Translations under genes and position numbers: made by a program | From: CBDUEV01 sp965366365 | Lineage (GTDB): Bacteria > Actinomycetota > Acidimicrobiia > Spongiisociales > JAENVV01 | Direction of reading: 5' to 3' | DNA: 57,209 nucleotides | NCBI GenBank assembly: GCA_965366365.1 | Contig: CBDUEV010000012.1 | Location: forward strand, 1 to 57,209 | Shown here: piece after piece, positions 17,225-25,586 of the stretch | Numbering within the stretch: the stretch's first letter is position 1 | Layout of the letters: each line of letters opens with the position of its first letter | Notes under the pieces: model-generated | Databases searched by the model: none | Seen by the model: only the letters and a program-made list of their open reading frames with translations | Told to the model about the DNA's origin: nothing

Positions 17225-18108
17225 GCCGGCCCGGCTTCTTTCTCGTTGGCGCTCCCCGCTGCGGAACCAGCATGCTGTACGGCCTGATCGGAGCACATCC
17301 GCAGGTGTTCACCACCCCGAACAAGGAGCCCTGGTTTTATGCTCTGGAGGGGAACCCGGCACCCTTCACCGGGCCCGGCGACGGCCAAGGAATCCGAGAC
17401 CGCCGGGAGTACGAAGCTCTCTTCGCCGAAGCGGGGTCGGCCGCAGCCATCGGGGAGGCTTCTACCCTGTACCTCGCCAGCGACGTGGCACCCGTGGCGA
17501 TCAAAGAAGAGCTGCCCGAGGCGAGAATCATCGTGATGCTGCGAGACCCCGTCGACCGCGCCTTCAGTAACTACTCGCAACACCGGTGGCAGGGGCGTGA
17601 GACACTCGGATTCGAGGAGGCAGTCGAGGCCGGGCCGGGCCGGGTGGCGGCCGGATGGGCGCCTTTTTGGGATTACCGGGCGATGAGCCGCTACGGGGAC
17701 CAACTCGAGCGCTGGTACTCCCTTTTTCCGCAGGATCAGATTCATGTGGTGGTCTTCGACGAGTTTGTTGATCGCCGATCGGAGACACTCGCCGCCGTGT
17801 ACCGATTCCTCCAGGTGGACGCGGGGTTCGTTCCGGACGGTCTAGGACCGGTCAATGCGGCGGGGCAACCCAGGTGGCCTCGACTGCACGCCTTTCTGCG
17901 CGGCTCGAGTCCCGCCAAGCGTCTGTTGCGGGCAACTGTGCCGGAGCGGGTGCGGGTGCCGATCAGGACCGTGATCGATTGGCGCAATAGCGGTCCTCGC
18001 CAGGCGCCTGAGCCGGCATTCGCCTCTTCGCTCACACAGGAGTTCTCGACACAACTGGCGATGGCGGAGAAGCTGACCGGGCTCGACCTGCCACCGTGGG
18101 GACGCTGA
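17221..18108 (+). CDS. Sulfotransferase (Sulfotransfer_1-like)
   Basis: 295 residues, ATG start overlapping the glycosyltransferase stop. The PAPS loop VGAPRCGTSMLYGLI lies at about 9-23, followed by NKEPWFY; the 3'-phosphate motif is IVMLRDPVDRAFSNY near 104. It resembles the protein at 14279. It ends three bases before the convergent sulfotransferase gene; the two stop codons lie in the small palindrome CTGAGGCTCAG, so there is no room for an intergenic terminator. Confidence 0.87.
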   Translation: MSRPGFFLVGAPRCGTSMLYGLIGAHPQVFTTPNKEPWFYALEGNPAPFTGPGDGQGIRDRREYEALFAEAGSAAAIGEASTLYLASDVAPVAIKEELPEARIIVMLRDPVDRAFSNYSQHRWQGRETLGFEEAVEAGPGRVAAGWAPFWDYRAMSRYGDQLERWYSLFPQDQIHVVVFDEFVDRRSETLAAVYRFLQVDAGFVPDGLGPVNAAGQPRWPRLHAFLRGSSPAKRLLRATVPERVRVPIRTVIDWRNSGPRQAPEPAFASSLTQEFSTQLAMAEKLTGLDLPPWGR

Positions 18109-18111
18109 GGC

Positions 18112-18993
18112 TCAGACCCTCCACGTCGAGAGATCACGGCCGATCAGGGTACCGAGGGCGACGATGTCGTCCTCGCAACGCTCGAGGATCTCCGCTCGGA
18201 GGACCGGATCGAGGCGCCGGTCGGGTTGCTGCTGGAGGCGCGCCGAAGCCCGCCGCAGGCGCCGCCGAAGGTCCGGAGGGGCAACCCGTCGCAGCGTGGC
18301 CGCCGCCATCGGGAAACGGGTCATAACGCGCCTGACCGCCACGGAGGGCAGGTCGATCGTCGGATTGTGCACCTCGAAGCTGGGCGCGAATTCGGTCTCT
18401 GCGCCGACGAGTTCGAGGACCCTCCGATACGACCCGGCCGCATCCGACTTCAGGTCTTCGAACAGGATGACCGCCACACGGGTCCCAAAACGGTCGAGGT
18501 AGCGCTTGACCTGCGGTGCGTACGTCACCACCTCGTCGTACTGGAGCATCTCGGGCTTGTGGCATGTGGGTGGCAGCCGCTGTCCCCTCCGGCGAGCGGG
18601 CTGCGCAGCCAGCGCCTCACGGAAGTCGATCAGATCTTCATTCCCGGAACGAACGAACTGACGATGAAGCGAGTGGACCATGTCCGCGGGGTTGCGAAGC
18701 ATGATGACGATGCGGGAATCGGGGTTGAATTCGAGGATTTCTTGTGCGGCGGTCTTGGAGAAGAGGTAGCCGATCGACTTCTCACCGACTGCCACCGCCT
18801 CTCCTGCCTCGGCGAAGAGCGCCAGATAGGCGGCCCGATCCTCGACGCGGTAGCGGACCGTCAGGTCCGTGCCGAAATGGTGGACCTCGGAGCGAGGCGA
18901 GATGAACACCTGCGGATGTTGCGACAGGTAGGTCTCCATCGACGTGGTGCCCGACTTGGCGGCGCCAACCAGAAAGAGGTCGGGTTTTCTCAT
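18112..18993 (-). CDS. Sulfotransferase (Sulfotransfer_1-like)
   Basis: 293 residues, ATG start. The PAPS loop VGAAKSGTTSMETYL lies at about 9-23, followed by SEVHHFG; the 3'-phosphate motif is IVIMLRNPADMVHSLH near 96. It is the fifth sulfotransferase of the region and the only one on the minus strand, downstream of module B by 200 bases (18994-19193), in which I see no gene or clear signal. It may be cotranscribed with module B. Acceptor unknown. Confidence 0.87.
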   Translation of the reverse strand: MRKPDLFLVGAAKSGTTSMETYLSQHPQVFISPRSEVHHFGTDLTVRYRVEDRAAYLALFAEAGEAVAVGEKSIGYLFSKTAAQEILEFNPDSRIVIMLRNPADMVHSLHRQFVRSGNEDLIDFREALAAQPARRRGQRLPPTCHKPEMLQYDEVVTYAPQVKRYLDRFGTRVAVILFEDLKSDAAGSYRRVLELVGAETEFAPSFEVHNPTIDLPSVAVRRVMTRFPMAAATLRRVAPPDLRRRLRRASARLQQQPDRRLDPVLRAEILERCEDDIVALGTLIGRDLSTWRV

Positions 18994-19193
18994 GGGTGCA
19001 CCATCGGTTCTTCCCCGCTTTCGCCTCTCGGTCGCCGCCCCCGCGGCGATGGCTACCGTGCCGAGAGCCGGATCAGGAGCCTAGTGGCCCCCACCGATCC
19101 GAGAGTCCGCTCGCAGCGTGTTGCTGTCTGTACCGAAGGGCGCTGGAGCACGGCAGCCTTGGGGTCTCGACCGGCTGTCCACAGGCGACACGT

Positions 19194-20204
19194 TCAGTTG
19201 ACCACTTCGAGTTCACGCAGGATGCGGTACACCTCTTCGCCGATCGGAGCCGTCTGCGAGAGGGGCACGTGGGCGAAGTCGACCTGCTCCTGGACGCCGC
19301 CCAACTTGAGAATGCGGTCAACGTCCACGACATGGAAGTCGAGTTTCTCCGACAGCTCACTCAACGCCAGAATGAACTGACGGCGTCGCAACGGGTGGGC
19401 TGACGGGAGAAGCTGATAGTTGTGGTGCGCACTTCCCGGATCGACCACCAGACTGTTGTACACGAGAACATGGCTGCCCTGGCGTTGGCGAATCGTCTTG
19501 ATGATCTCCTCGAGATTGCGCTGGAAGTCCTCGACCTCGATGCGGCCGATGCTCTCGAAGTTCTCCCTGAACCACCTGGCGATCTCGGGGTCGGGGAGGA
19601 TCTTGTCGCTGAGCTTGTTCATCCAGAATCCGCCCGGGTCGACCAGATATCCCTCGGTGCGGTGCCGATAGACGTTGCGGACCAGATCCGAGCCGACGGA
19701 CAGCACGATGACGGTCTTCGGGAATCTGCCGAGTTTCGGGTGGTCGACGATCTCGAAATCCGGTTCTTCGAAGAGCCTGGGCGAGAAGTAGTTGGAGGTG
19801 AGCTTCAGCTTCTCGGTCACCTCGTCCGTGTCGAGATCGGCGGCTGGTCCCAGCGTCTGCAGTAGTTGGTCGGTGCGGTGCGATCCGAGGACACTTCCCG
19901 TCCCGATGTTGGCGACCGCCACCGTCCCTCGTACGTTCTCGGCGATGTGGGGCACGGCGGTGAAGGCCGTGGCGAGATCGCAGCCTCCATTGAGGAGCAC
20001 ACCGGTGCGGGACTCGTCGGGGTCTCGGCGCGCCCGAGCCAGTGCGAATTGGCGTCCCGTCTGGAGTATGTAGTTCTTCCCTGACTGCTGACGGACACGA
20101 TTGATGTAGCGACGCTTGAGCGCCTGTTCGAGCGCCGTATCCTCACCGGCGACGGCGCGCCACCCCTTCGCCCCCTGCTTGAGAACCTTCTGGACCGGCT
20201 TCAC
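19194..20204 (-). CDS. SGNH-like protein with GGCDL motif (module B, long form)
   Basis: 336 residues, the same length as its module A counterpart. GTG start at 20204 overlaps the upstream stop (GTGA). Shared blocks with module A: LLNGGCDL (Cys75), SNYFSPRLFE, a hydrophobic strand ending in VGSD, VRNVYRHR, VDPGGFW, HVLVYN...VVDP, VVDVDR.LKLGGVQ.QVDFAH (Asp309, His312). The C-terminal DxxH is where SGNH hydrolases keep Asp and His, while cysteine replaces the usual serine region. The basic N-terminus has no clear signal peptide, so a cytoplasmic or membrane-peripheral role is likely. Exact function unknown. Confidence 0.72.
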   Translation of the reverse strand: MKPVQKVLKQGAKGWRAVAGEDTALEQALKRRYINRVRQQSGKNYILQTGRQFALARARRDPDESRTGVLLNGGCDLATAFTAVPHIAENVRGTVAVANIGTGSVLGSHRTDQLLQTLGPAADLDTDEVTEKLKLTSNYFSPRLFEEPDFEIVDHPKLGRFPKTVIVLSVGSDLVRNVYRHRTEGYLVDPGGFWMNKLSDKILPDPEIARWFRENFESIGRIEVEDFQRNLEEIIKTIRQRQGSHVLVYNSLVVDPGSAHHNYQLLPSAHPLRRRQFILALSELSEKLDFHVVDVDRILKLGGVQEQVDFAHVPLSQTAPIGEEVYRILRELEVVN

Positions 20205-20671
20205 AGATCCCCCTCTGCCCTGTCGACCATATCGACCACGATTCGCATCTTCGGGTGATCGGCACCCGCTTGGTCTGTCTCTCCTCCGACTTCGACGAGT
20301 CCCAACACCCCGCCGATGGTCACCGTTTCGCCGTCTGGGACCTCGATACTGCGCAGCGTTCCTGTCTCCGAGGCCATCACCTGAAAATGGAGACAATCGC
20401 GGCAGGCGAGTTGGGCTTCGAGGGCTTCGATGTCTCCGCAACTGGGACATCGCATGCGGGCCGGACCGGACGCTTCCTGCCTTCCCTTCCTGCTCAACCG
20501 AGAAAGGCGCGAGGCATCCTTGGTGCGGCCCGCCATTTCCCACTCCCGTACCTTCACGACACAAACCACATCCCCAAAAGCGATCTCGTCGCCCTCCTGG
20601 GCATTCCACGCCGCCATTCGGGCCTTCTTGATACCCATGCCGAGTTCGGGCAATGAGATTGAAAGGATCAC
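20201..20671 (-). CDS. Biotinyl/lipoyl-like domain protein with inserted zinc ribbon (module B)
   Basis: 156 residues, GTG start overlapping the upstream stop. The first half (LPELGMGIKKARMAAWNAQEGDEIAFGD) and second half (MASETGTLRSIEVPDGETVTIGGVLGLVEV) together make a barrel-sandwich domain. Between them, at the place of the lysine hairpin, is an insertion of about 50 residues with CPSCG and, 16 residues later, CRDC, a four-cysteine zinc-ribbon pattern. The lipoyl or biotin attachment lysine motif is absent. Metal binding and a scaffold role are inferred. It is coupled by 4-base overlaps to genes on both sides. Confidence 0.74.
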   Translation of the reverse strand: MILSISLPELGMGIKKARMAAWNAQEGDEIAFGDVVCVVKVREWEMAGRTKDASRLSRLSRKGRQEASGPARMRCPSCGDIEALEAQLACRDCLHFQVMASETGTLRSIEVPDGETVTIGGVLGLVEVGGETDQAGADHPKMRIVVDMVDRAEGDL

Positions 20672-21351
20672 GATGCCTCCTTGCCACGCCGGCCGACCTG
20701 AGCCATGACAGGCCGTGCCTCGAAAAACCCGTAATCCTCGATGATCCGGACCACCTCGGCGCGCAGCGCCTGGCGAGCTTTCGGCGAGTAGGAGAGGGGG
20801 CCGACGACATGCTGCTCGGCACCCATCTCGGCGAGAATACGGTCCACATCGACGATGGAGATCCCCGCGGATATCGACAGTTCGAGCAACGCCAGATCGA
20901 GACGCTGCGCCTTGCGCGTGAAAGGTTCGGCGATGCCGTGATAATTGGAGACGATCATGGTGGGGTCGATGGTCGATGCGTTCATGATCAGGACGTGGCA
21001 GCCGGCCTTTTGGTAGGCCTCGATGACGGAGCTGGCCGCCTCCGAGAAGCTCGGCGACGAGTTCACCTCATCAGCGAACACGTCGGGAGCGAGCGACAGA
21101 ATCACGATGTCCGCCGGGGGGCCTTCCTGCTCGACCCCGCCGGTCGCCAGTTCGGCCGCAAGCGACGCCATGGGTCCGCGGGGCTCCATGCGGCATTCGA
21201 CGAGGGTCCGTCCCTCCGACGCCTCCGCCACCAAAGGAGAGAGGCCGGTCTGGGTCTCGCTTCCGTCGACCGCCGTCAGCATCTCGACGAGATCATCCCC
21301 TTTCAGGAGCACCGTCAACGTGCTCTGACCCCCCATTTTCGTCGTCATCAT
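20668..21351 (-). CDS. SGNH-like paralog lacking catalytic residues (module B, short form)
   Basis: 227 residues from the ATG at 21351; a second ATG follows directly at 21348. It is the homolog of 4396-5115, with VLLKGDDLVEML as first strand, HVLIMNASTIDP, NYHG, SISAGISIVDVDR and EDYGFFEARPV. It lacks the GGCDL cysteine and the DxxH box, so an enzyme activity of the SGNH kind is unlikely. It is the first gene of the three-gene module B operon, whereas the module A counterpart is last. The 200-base divergent spacer to 21552 holds a plus-strand -10 candidate. Confidence 0.7.
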   Translation of the reverse strand: MMTTKMGGQSTLTVLLKGDDLVEMLTAVDGSETQTGLSPLVAEASEGRTLVECRMEPRGPMASLAAELATGGVEQEGPPADIVILSLAPDVFADEVNSSPSFSEAASSVIEAYQKAGCHVLIMNASTIDPTMIVSNYHGIAEPFTRKAQRLDLALLELSISAGISIVDVDRILAEMGAEQHVVGPLSYSPKARQALRAEVVRIIEDYGFFEARPVMAQVGRRGKEAS

Positions 21352-21524
21352 GTCCCCAAGTGTTGTGGTGTTCGCGCGGGCGTCAGTGACATGCTCCCCG
21401 GCAGTCCCGGCCAGCCCCCCTGTGCAGAGCCAGGTTAACCGTGCTGCTCGCAGGTGTCTAGCGTGGTCCCGCCCGGGCACCGTCCGCTTCCCGAGTGGCT
21501 CTCGGATGGCATCGGTTCGGTGGT

Positions 21525-21530
21525 TACAAT
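21525..21530 (+). promoter_or_regulatory. Candidate -10 box (TACAAT)
   Basis: TACAAT lies 21 bases before the TTG start at 21552 and is close to the TANNNT consensus. The -35 region is not recognisable. Confidence 0.45.
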
Positions 21531-21551
21531 GGCGCCAAGGGGAGGTTGTCT

Positions 21552-22421
21552 TTGTCTACTGATGCCGGGTTCGATTCACGCGCCACTCGGGTCGCCCCGT
21601 GGGGAACCGAGCGGGCCTTCTTCCTCGGCGAGCCGGGGGACCGCGTTTTTGGGGTGGTTCACGCTCCGACCGCTGATCCGGTGGGAGCTGTGCTGGTGTG
21701 CCCCTCGCTCTTCACGGACACCATCTTCAACTATCGGCGCGAGGTGGAGGTTTCGCGAATTCTGGCCGCCGAGGGTCTCATCGTCGGTCGGTTTCACTTC
21801 CGGGGAACCGGCCACTCGGAAGGCGACCCCCTCGCCACCACCTTTCCGACCATGGTGTCCGACGCTCTCCGTATGGCCGAACATCTCGACGACCTCGACG
21901 GCGGAGCTCGGCTCGGGGTCTTGGGGAGCCGATGGGGCTCGCTGGTGGCCGCCGGCCTCGGCGCCCGCTTCCAGGACGCCCCGATCGCTCTGTGGGAGCC
22001 CATCGTCACCGGAGAGGCTTTTCTGCGCGAAGCGCTCCAGGCCAGCGGTGTCGCCCACATGGCGTCGCGGTTGGACGGAGCCAGCCCCAAAGAGTCGCTG
22101 GCTGCAAACGGCGTCGCGAACATCCTCGGGTTCCCGATGGGTCGAGCCCTGTTCGAATCGGGAGAGAAACTGTCTCTGGTCGATCTCTTCGGAACCGCGG
22201 CGAGACAGGTCCTGTACCTGGGGCCCGGTCGCCAGGGCAACCTGACCACAGCGCACCTGGAGGCAGTGGAAGACCTGCGGAGCAACGGGGTCGAGGTGGA
22301 CGCTCGGGTGATCACAGGGCCGAGAGCGTGGTGGTTCGTCGATGAGGTGAACCCCACCCCGGTCGACGCCGCCGAGACGACGGCGCATTGGTTCGAGGCG
22401 GCCCTGGCGAGGTCAGCGTGA
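21552..22421 (+). CDS. Alpha/beta hydrolase-fold protein, nucleophile replaced (exosortase-associated-hydrolase-like)
   Basis: 289 residues. TTG at 21552 is chosen because GGAGG lies six bases upstream. The fold is visible (VLVCPSLF..., FHFRGTGHSEGDP after strand 4), but the nucleophile elbow reads LGSRWGS, with arginine where GxSxG has serine. This pattern, together with a second hydrolase gene directly downstream, recalls the paired hydrolases of exosortase/exopolysaccharide loci. No exosortase is seen in the window. A non-hydrolytic or acyl-binding role is possible. GTGA overlap with the next gene indicates coupling. Confidence 0.7.
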   Translation: MSTDAGFDSRATRVAPWGTERAFFLGEPGDRVFGVVHAPTADPVGAVLVCPSLFTDTIFNYRREVEVSRILAAEGLIVGRFHFRGTGHSEGDPLATTFPTMVSDALRMAEHLDDLDGGARLGVLGSRWGSLVAAGLGARFQDAPIALWEPIVTGEAFLREALQASGVAHMASRLDGASPKESLAANGVANILGFPMGRALFESGEKLSLVDLFGTAARQVLYLGPGRQGNLTTAHLEAVEDLRSNGVEVDARVITGPRAWWFVDEVNPTPVDAAETTAHWFEAALARSA

Positions 22422-23296
22422 CTCTGCCCTACCTGGAGTACCCGACGTACTTCCCGGCCGGCGAGGAAACCCTCTTCGGTATCCTCACCGAACCGGTCGG
22501 CGATCCCAACGGTGTGAACGTCCTGACCCTGTGCGGTGGGGGTTGGATCCCCGGCTCCCACCGCGGGTCGATGTGGGTCCGGCTGGGTCGCGAATATGCC
22601 GAGGCTGGGTACCGATCTTTCCGATTCGACTATCACGGAGTCGGCGAAAGCACCGGCGACGTGAGGTTCGACATGAACCTTCCGCTCATCAAGGACGCCC
22701 GGGCTGCCTTGTCGACTCTCGCCGACGGGTCCTCCGGCCGTTCGGTGGTGGTCGGCACCTGCTTCGGCGGGAGAACCGCCGGGGCGCTGGCGGCGGTGAC
22801 CCGACCGGCCGGAGTTGCGTTTCTGGCGGTCCCTGTCCTCGGTGCCAAGAGCACCGGAGAGCTGATGCGGCGCGCCGCGTCACCGCGCGTGCTCCGTAAC
22901 GTCTTCAAGGCCGAGCACCGGCGTCAGTACTGGAAGATCATCGTGCGACGATTCAAGAGGATCAAGAACGCGGTGGCGTCGCGTGGCTCCCATGGCATCG
23001 AGGGCAAGAGGATGTTCATCGACGATTTCGAGGTGCTCGTCCGTCGGGAGATCCCGTGCCTGCTGGCGTACGGCAGCGATGATCCCGAGTATGCCGAATT
23101 CCTCGAGGCGTCTGCGGACGGACGGCTGGCGCGGGCGATCGAGAAGGCCGGCGACCTCGTGCAGGTGGTGGTGGTGCCAGGCCAGATGCACGGGTTCGCC
23201 TCTGCCGAAGCTCAGCAGCATGTGATCGACGTCGTTCGTGAGTGGCTCGACACCACCATCCTCCCCTCTGGCCTCCCCTCTGGAAACGCCAGCTAG
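22418..23296 (+). CDS. Alpha/beta hydrolase-fold protein with Cys at the nucleophile elbow
   Basis: 292 residues, GTG start within the end of the preceding paralog. It has LCGGGWIPGSHRG near the N-terminus, FDYHGVGES after strand 4, and an elbow GTCFGG, so cysteine stands where serine is usual. A YGSDD segment and a late MHGF give plausible Asp and His residues. Cysteine at this position is known in dienelactone hydrolases, so it may be active. Substrate unknown; an ester of the surface glycan or its lipid carrier is a guess from context. Confidence 0.72.
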   Translation: MTLPYLEYPTYFPAGEETLFGILTEPVGDPNGVNVLTLCGGGWIPGSHRGSMWVRLGREYAEAGYRSFRFDYHGVGESTGDVRFDMNLPLIKDARAALSTLADGSSGRSVVVGTCFGGRTAGALAAVTRPAGVAFLAVPVLGAKSTGELMRRAASPRVLRNVFKAEHRRQYWKIIVRRFKRIKNAVASRGSHGIEGKRMFIDDFEVLVRREIPCLLAYGSDDPEYAEFLEASADGRLARAIEKAGDLVQVVVVPGQMHGFASAEAQQHVIDVVREWLDTTILPSGLPSGNAS

Positions 23297-23385
23297 TCAC
23301 CCTGAGTGGTCTCGTCTCCAGAAAGATCACTACCGGTAGCGGCGCTCCTTGGGTTAGGGTGTCGCTGGTGACAAAGGGGGCATCC

Positions 23386-24627
23386 ATGAAAACTGACGTC
23401 GTAATCGTCGGCGGCGGACCGGGCGGAGCCACAGCAGCACTCTGCTTGGCAGCTGAAGGCCTGGACGTGGCAATCGTCGAAAAAGAATCCTTCCCGCGAT
23501 TCCACATCGGTGAATCGATGACCGGGGAGTGCGGCGCACTGGTGCGCCGACTCGGCCTCGAAGCCGAGATGGAGCGCATGAAGAACCCGGTCAAGAACGC
23601 CACCGACGTCTATGGAACGAGCGGCGCCAACAAATTCCGCGTCCCCGTCATGTCCCGGACTGATCAGGCAACACTCGAGCCGTCGACCACGTGGCAGGTG
23701 CGGAGGAGCGAATTCGACGCCATGTTGATCCGCGCCGCCCGCCAGCGAGGCGTCACGGTTCTGGACGGTCAGGTGACCGAACCGATCCTGGATGACAATG
23801 GCTCGGTGATCGGGGTGATGGTCGAGCAAGACGACGGTGAGATGCTCGAGATGTCAGCCTCGATGACCGTGGACGCCTCGGGCCGTTCGGCATGGGCTTC
23901 CCGAGCGGGGTTGACGGGGCCACGCGGTCGGGGACACTACGCAGCCCAAACCGCCGTGTTCAGTCATCTCAAAGGTGCAGTCCGAGACCCGGGAGCCGAC
24001 AGCGGGAACACGATCATCTTCTACGCCGATCGCCTGCACTGGGCGTGGTTCATTCCCATCGACGACGAAATCACCTCGGTGGGGGTCGTGGCGCCCAACA
24101 CGTACCTCAAACAGCACGAGGGTGCACTGGAAGAATACTTCCAGAAAGAACTCGAGACCCTCAATCCCGAGCTCACGCGCCGGGTCACGGACGTCGTGCT
24201 GACGGAACCGGTCCAGTCGACGGCCAATTTCTCGTATGAGATCTCCGACTATGTCGGACCCGGTTTTGTGGCGATCGGCGACGCTCACCGCTTCATCGAT
24301 CCGATCTTCTCCTTCGGCCTCTATGTGGCCATGGCGGAGGCGGAGCACGCGGCTGGAGCCATCGTCCGCCACCTCCGCGGCGAGGGAGACGAGGTCTTCG
24401 AGGATCACGTGGCGTTCGCCGAACGCGGCCAGAACGCGCTGCAGACGCTGGTGGACGGTTTCTGGGCCAATCCGCTGGCGTTCGGCTACATGGTGCACCA
24501 GTCCAGCTACTCGGAGGAACTCGTGGACATCTTCGCCGGTCGGATCTACGGCGAAGCCAAGTCTCCGGCGTTGGAGAAGCTCGAGGCCGTGATCGCCAAG
24601 GCGAACTCCAATCCCGGGTCCGGCTAG
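23386..24627 (+). CDS. FAD-dependent oxidoreductase, tryptophan-halogenase-like
   Basis: 413 residues, ATG start with a purine-rich ribosome-binding region (aaaggggg). The Rossmann FAD motif GGGPGG lies at about residues 9-14, GES follows near 42, HWAWFIP contains the WxWxIP signature of flavin-dependent halogenases near 219, and the second FAD contact is GDAHRFIDPIFSFG. The size is shorter than the tryptophan halogenases (about 500-530) and nearer to the carrier-bound phenol/pyrrole halogenases and geranylgeranyl reductases. Halogenation or a simple oxidation are both possible. A TAGGGT box lies about 30 bases upstream of the start. Confidence 0.75.
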   Translation: MKTDVVIVGGGPGGATAALCLAAEGLDVAIVEKESFPRFHIGESMTGECGALVRRLGLEAEMERMKNPVKNATDVYGTSGANKFRVPVMSRTDQATLEPSTTWQVRRSEFDAMLIRAARQRGVTVLDGQVTEPILDDNGSVIGVMVEQDDGEMLEMSASMTVDASGRSAWASRAGLTGPRGRGHYAAQTAVFSHLKGAVRDPGADSGNTIIFYADRLHWAWFIPIDDEITSVGVVAPNTYLKQHEGALEEYFQKELETLNPELTRRVTDVVLTEPVQSTANFSYEISDYVGPGFVAIGDAHRFIDPIFSFGLYVAMAEAEHAAGAIVRHLRGEGDEVFEDHVAFAERGQNALQTLVDGFWANPLAFGYMVHQSSYSEELVDIFAGRIYGEAKSPALEKLEAVIAKANSNPGSG

Positions 24628-24637
24628 ACCGACGTCT

Positions 24638-25462
24638 CTACCGGATCACGAGGTCCGAGATGTTCAGGTCGCTCCCCGGGACGGTGTCGTCGGTCAACAC
24701 CGCGGCCGTCGAATTCAGGATCTTGAAGCCGTCCATCAGCCCGGTCACTTCGACGGTGTTGAATTCGGAGTTGCGGGCGAAGCTGGCGCCGATCCCCGCC
24801 TCGGCCATGTCCTCGAAGACGGCATGACCGGTGATGACCATCTTGCCCATCATGAAATCCGTGGCGCCAGAAACCGTGAGGTCGTGGACCTGCCCGGCCT
24901 CGATGCGCTGGTTTCCACCCGTGATGGTCAACGAGCCGTCGCCGAAGCTCAGTCCCGAGATCACCGTGTCCGACGTGTCTGCGAGTACCCAGTCGGTGCC
25001 CGTGGTGGTCGGTCGCACGATCCACAGACCGTAGCGGTCGTCCAGGGTGACCGTCCCTTGGTTCACGTAGCATTCCCTGCTCATGTCCAGCACCGTGAAG
25101 CCCAGGGACGCCGCGTTGACGAGCTTCCCCCACATGTCCGCGATGGCCTGGCCGTCGGGAGTGGCGTCGAGGCGAGCTTGGAGGGCGCCCGGTGTGGCAT
25201 CGCAGTCGGTCGAGGACGGCCTTGGTCCGGTGGGTCGCTCGCCCGACGTGGTGGAGGTGGTGGAGGTGGTGGAGACGGGCGGCGCCTCGGCTGTGGTCGT
25301 GGTCGTAGGTGTTGGGAAAGCCGGGACGGACGACGTGGTCATTACGTCCGGCGCACCGGTGGGCGCCTCGGCGCCGAGGCCGGACGTGGTGTCCGACGAG
25401 GAGTCGCATGCCGCCCCCAGAAGCATCAGAATCACCAGCGCAAGCCGGACCGCTCTGGTCAT
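24638..25462 (-). CDS. Exported or lipid-anchored protein of unknown function
   Basis: 274 residues from ATG at 25462, with GAGG eight bases upstream; an upstream in-frame start would put charged residues before the signal. The N-terminus is a signal peptide ending in LLGAAC, an imperfect lipobox, followed by a Thr/Pro/Ser-rich linker to about residue 85. The C-terminal part (about 90-274) is rich in short strands with ITGG, LTVSG, VVI-type turns and could be a small beta-solenoid; two conserved-looking cysteines precede it. No family recognised. Convergent with the halogenase-like gene, divergent from the aminotransferase. Confidence 0.65.
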   Translation of the reverse strand: MTRAVRLALVILMLLGAACDSSSDTTSGLGAEAPTGAPDVMTTSSVPAFPTPTTTTTAEAPPVSTTSTTSTTSGERPTGPRPSSTDCDATPGALQARLDATPDGQAIADMWGKLVNAASLGFTVLDMSRECYVNQGTVTLDDRYGLWIVRPTTTGTDWVLADTSDTVISGLSFGDGSLTITGGNQRIEAGQVHDLTVSGATDFMMGKMVITGHAVFEDMAEAGIGASFARNSEFNTVEVTGLMDGFKILNSTAAVLTDDTVPGSDLNISDLVIR

Positions 25463-25586
25463 TGTCGAACCTCGATCCTTGAAGAGTGAACGCAATCGTA
25501 TCCACTCGCGGTGCCTACCAGAAGAGTCGACCGGGAGTCGGCGTGTCGGGTAGCGTGGCCGCCACCATGACCGGAGGCCTCAACCC

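Noticed and set aside
21348..21392. A 14-codon frame ending by ATGA overlap at the start of module B
   Set aside because: It parallels the leader of module A, but its GGGGAG is only one base from the ATG, too close for initiation, and the frame is too short to support.
21552..24627. A complete exosortase/PEP-CTERM system
   Set aside because: The paired hydrolases and the acyl carrier protein recall such loci, but no exosortase and no C-terminal sorting signal of that kind was found in the window.
25442..25462. A lipoprotein signal in the protein encoded at 24638-25462
   Set aside because: The LLGAAC box has Gly where the -3 position usually has Leu, so lipid attachment is left open instead of being called.
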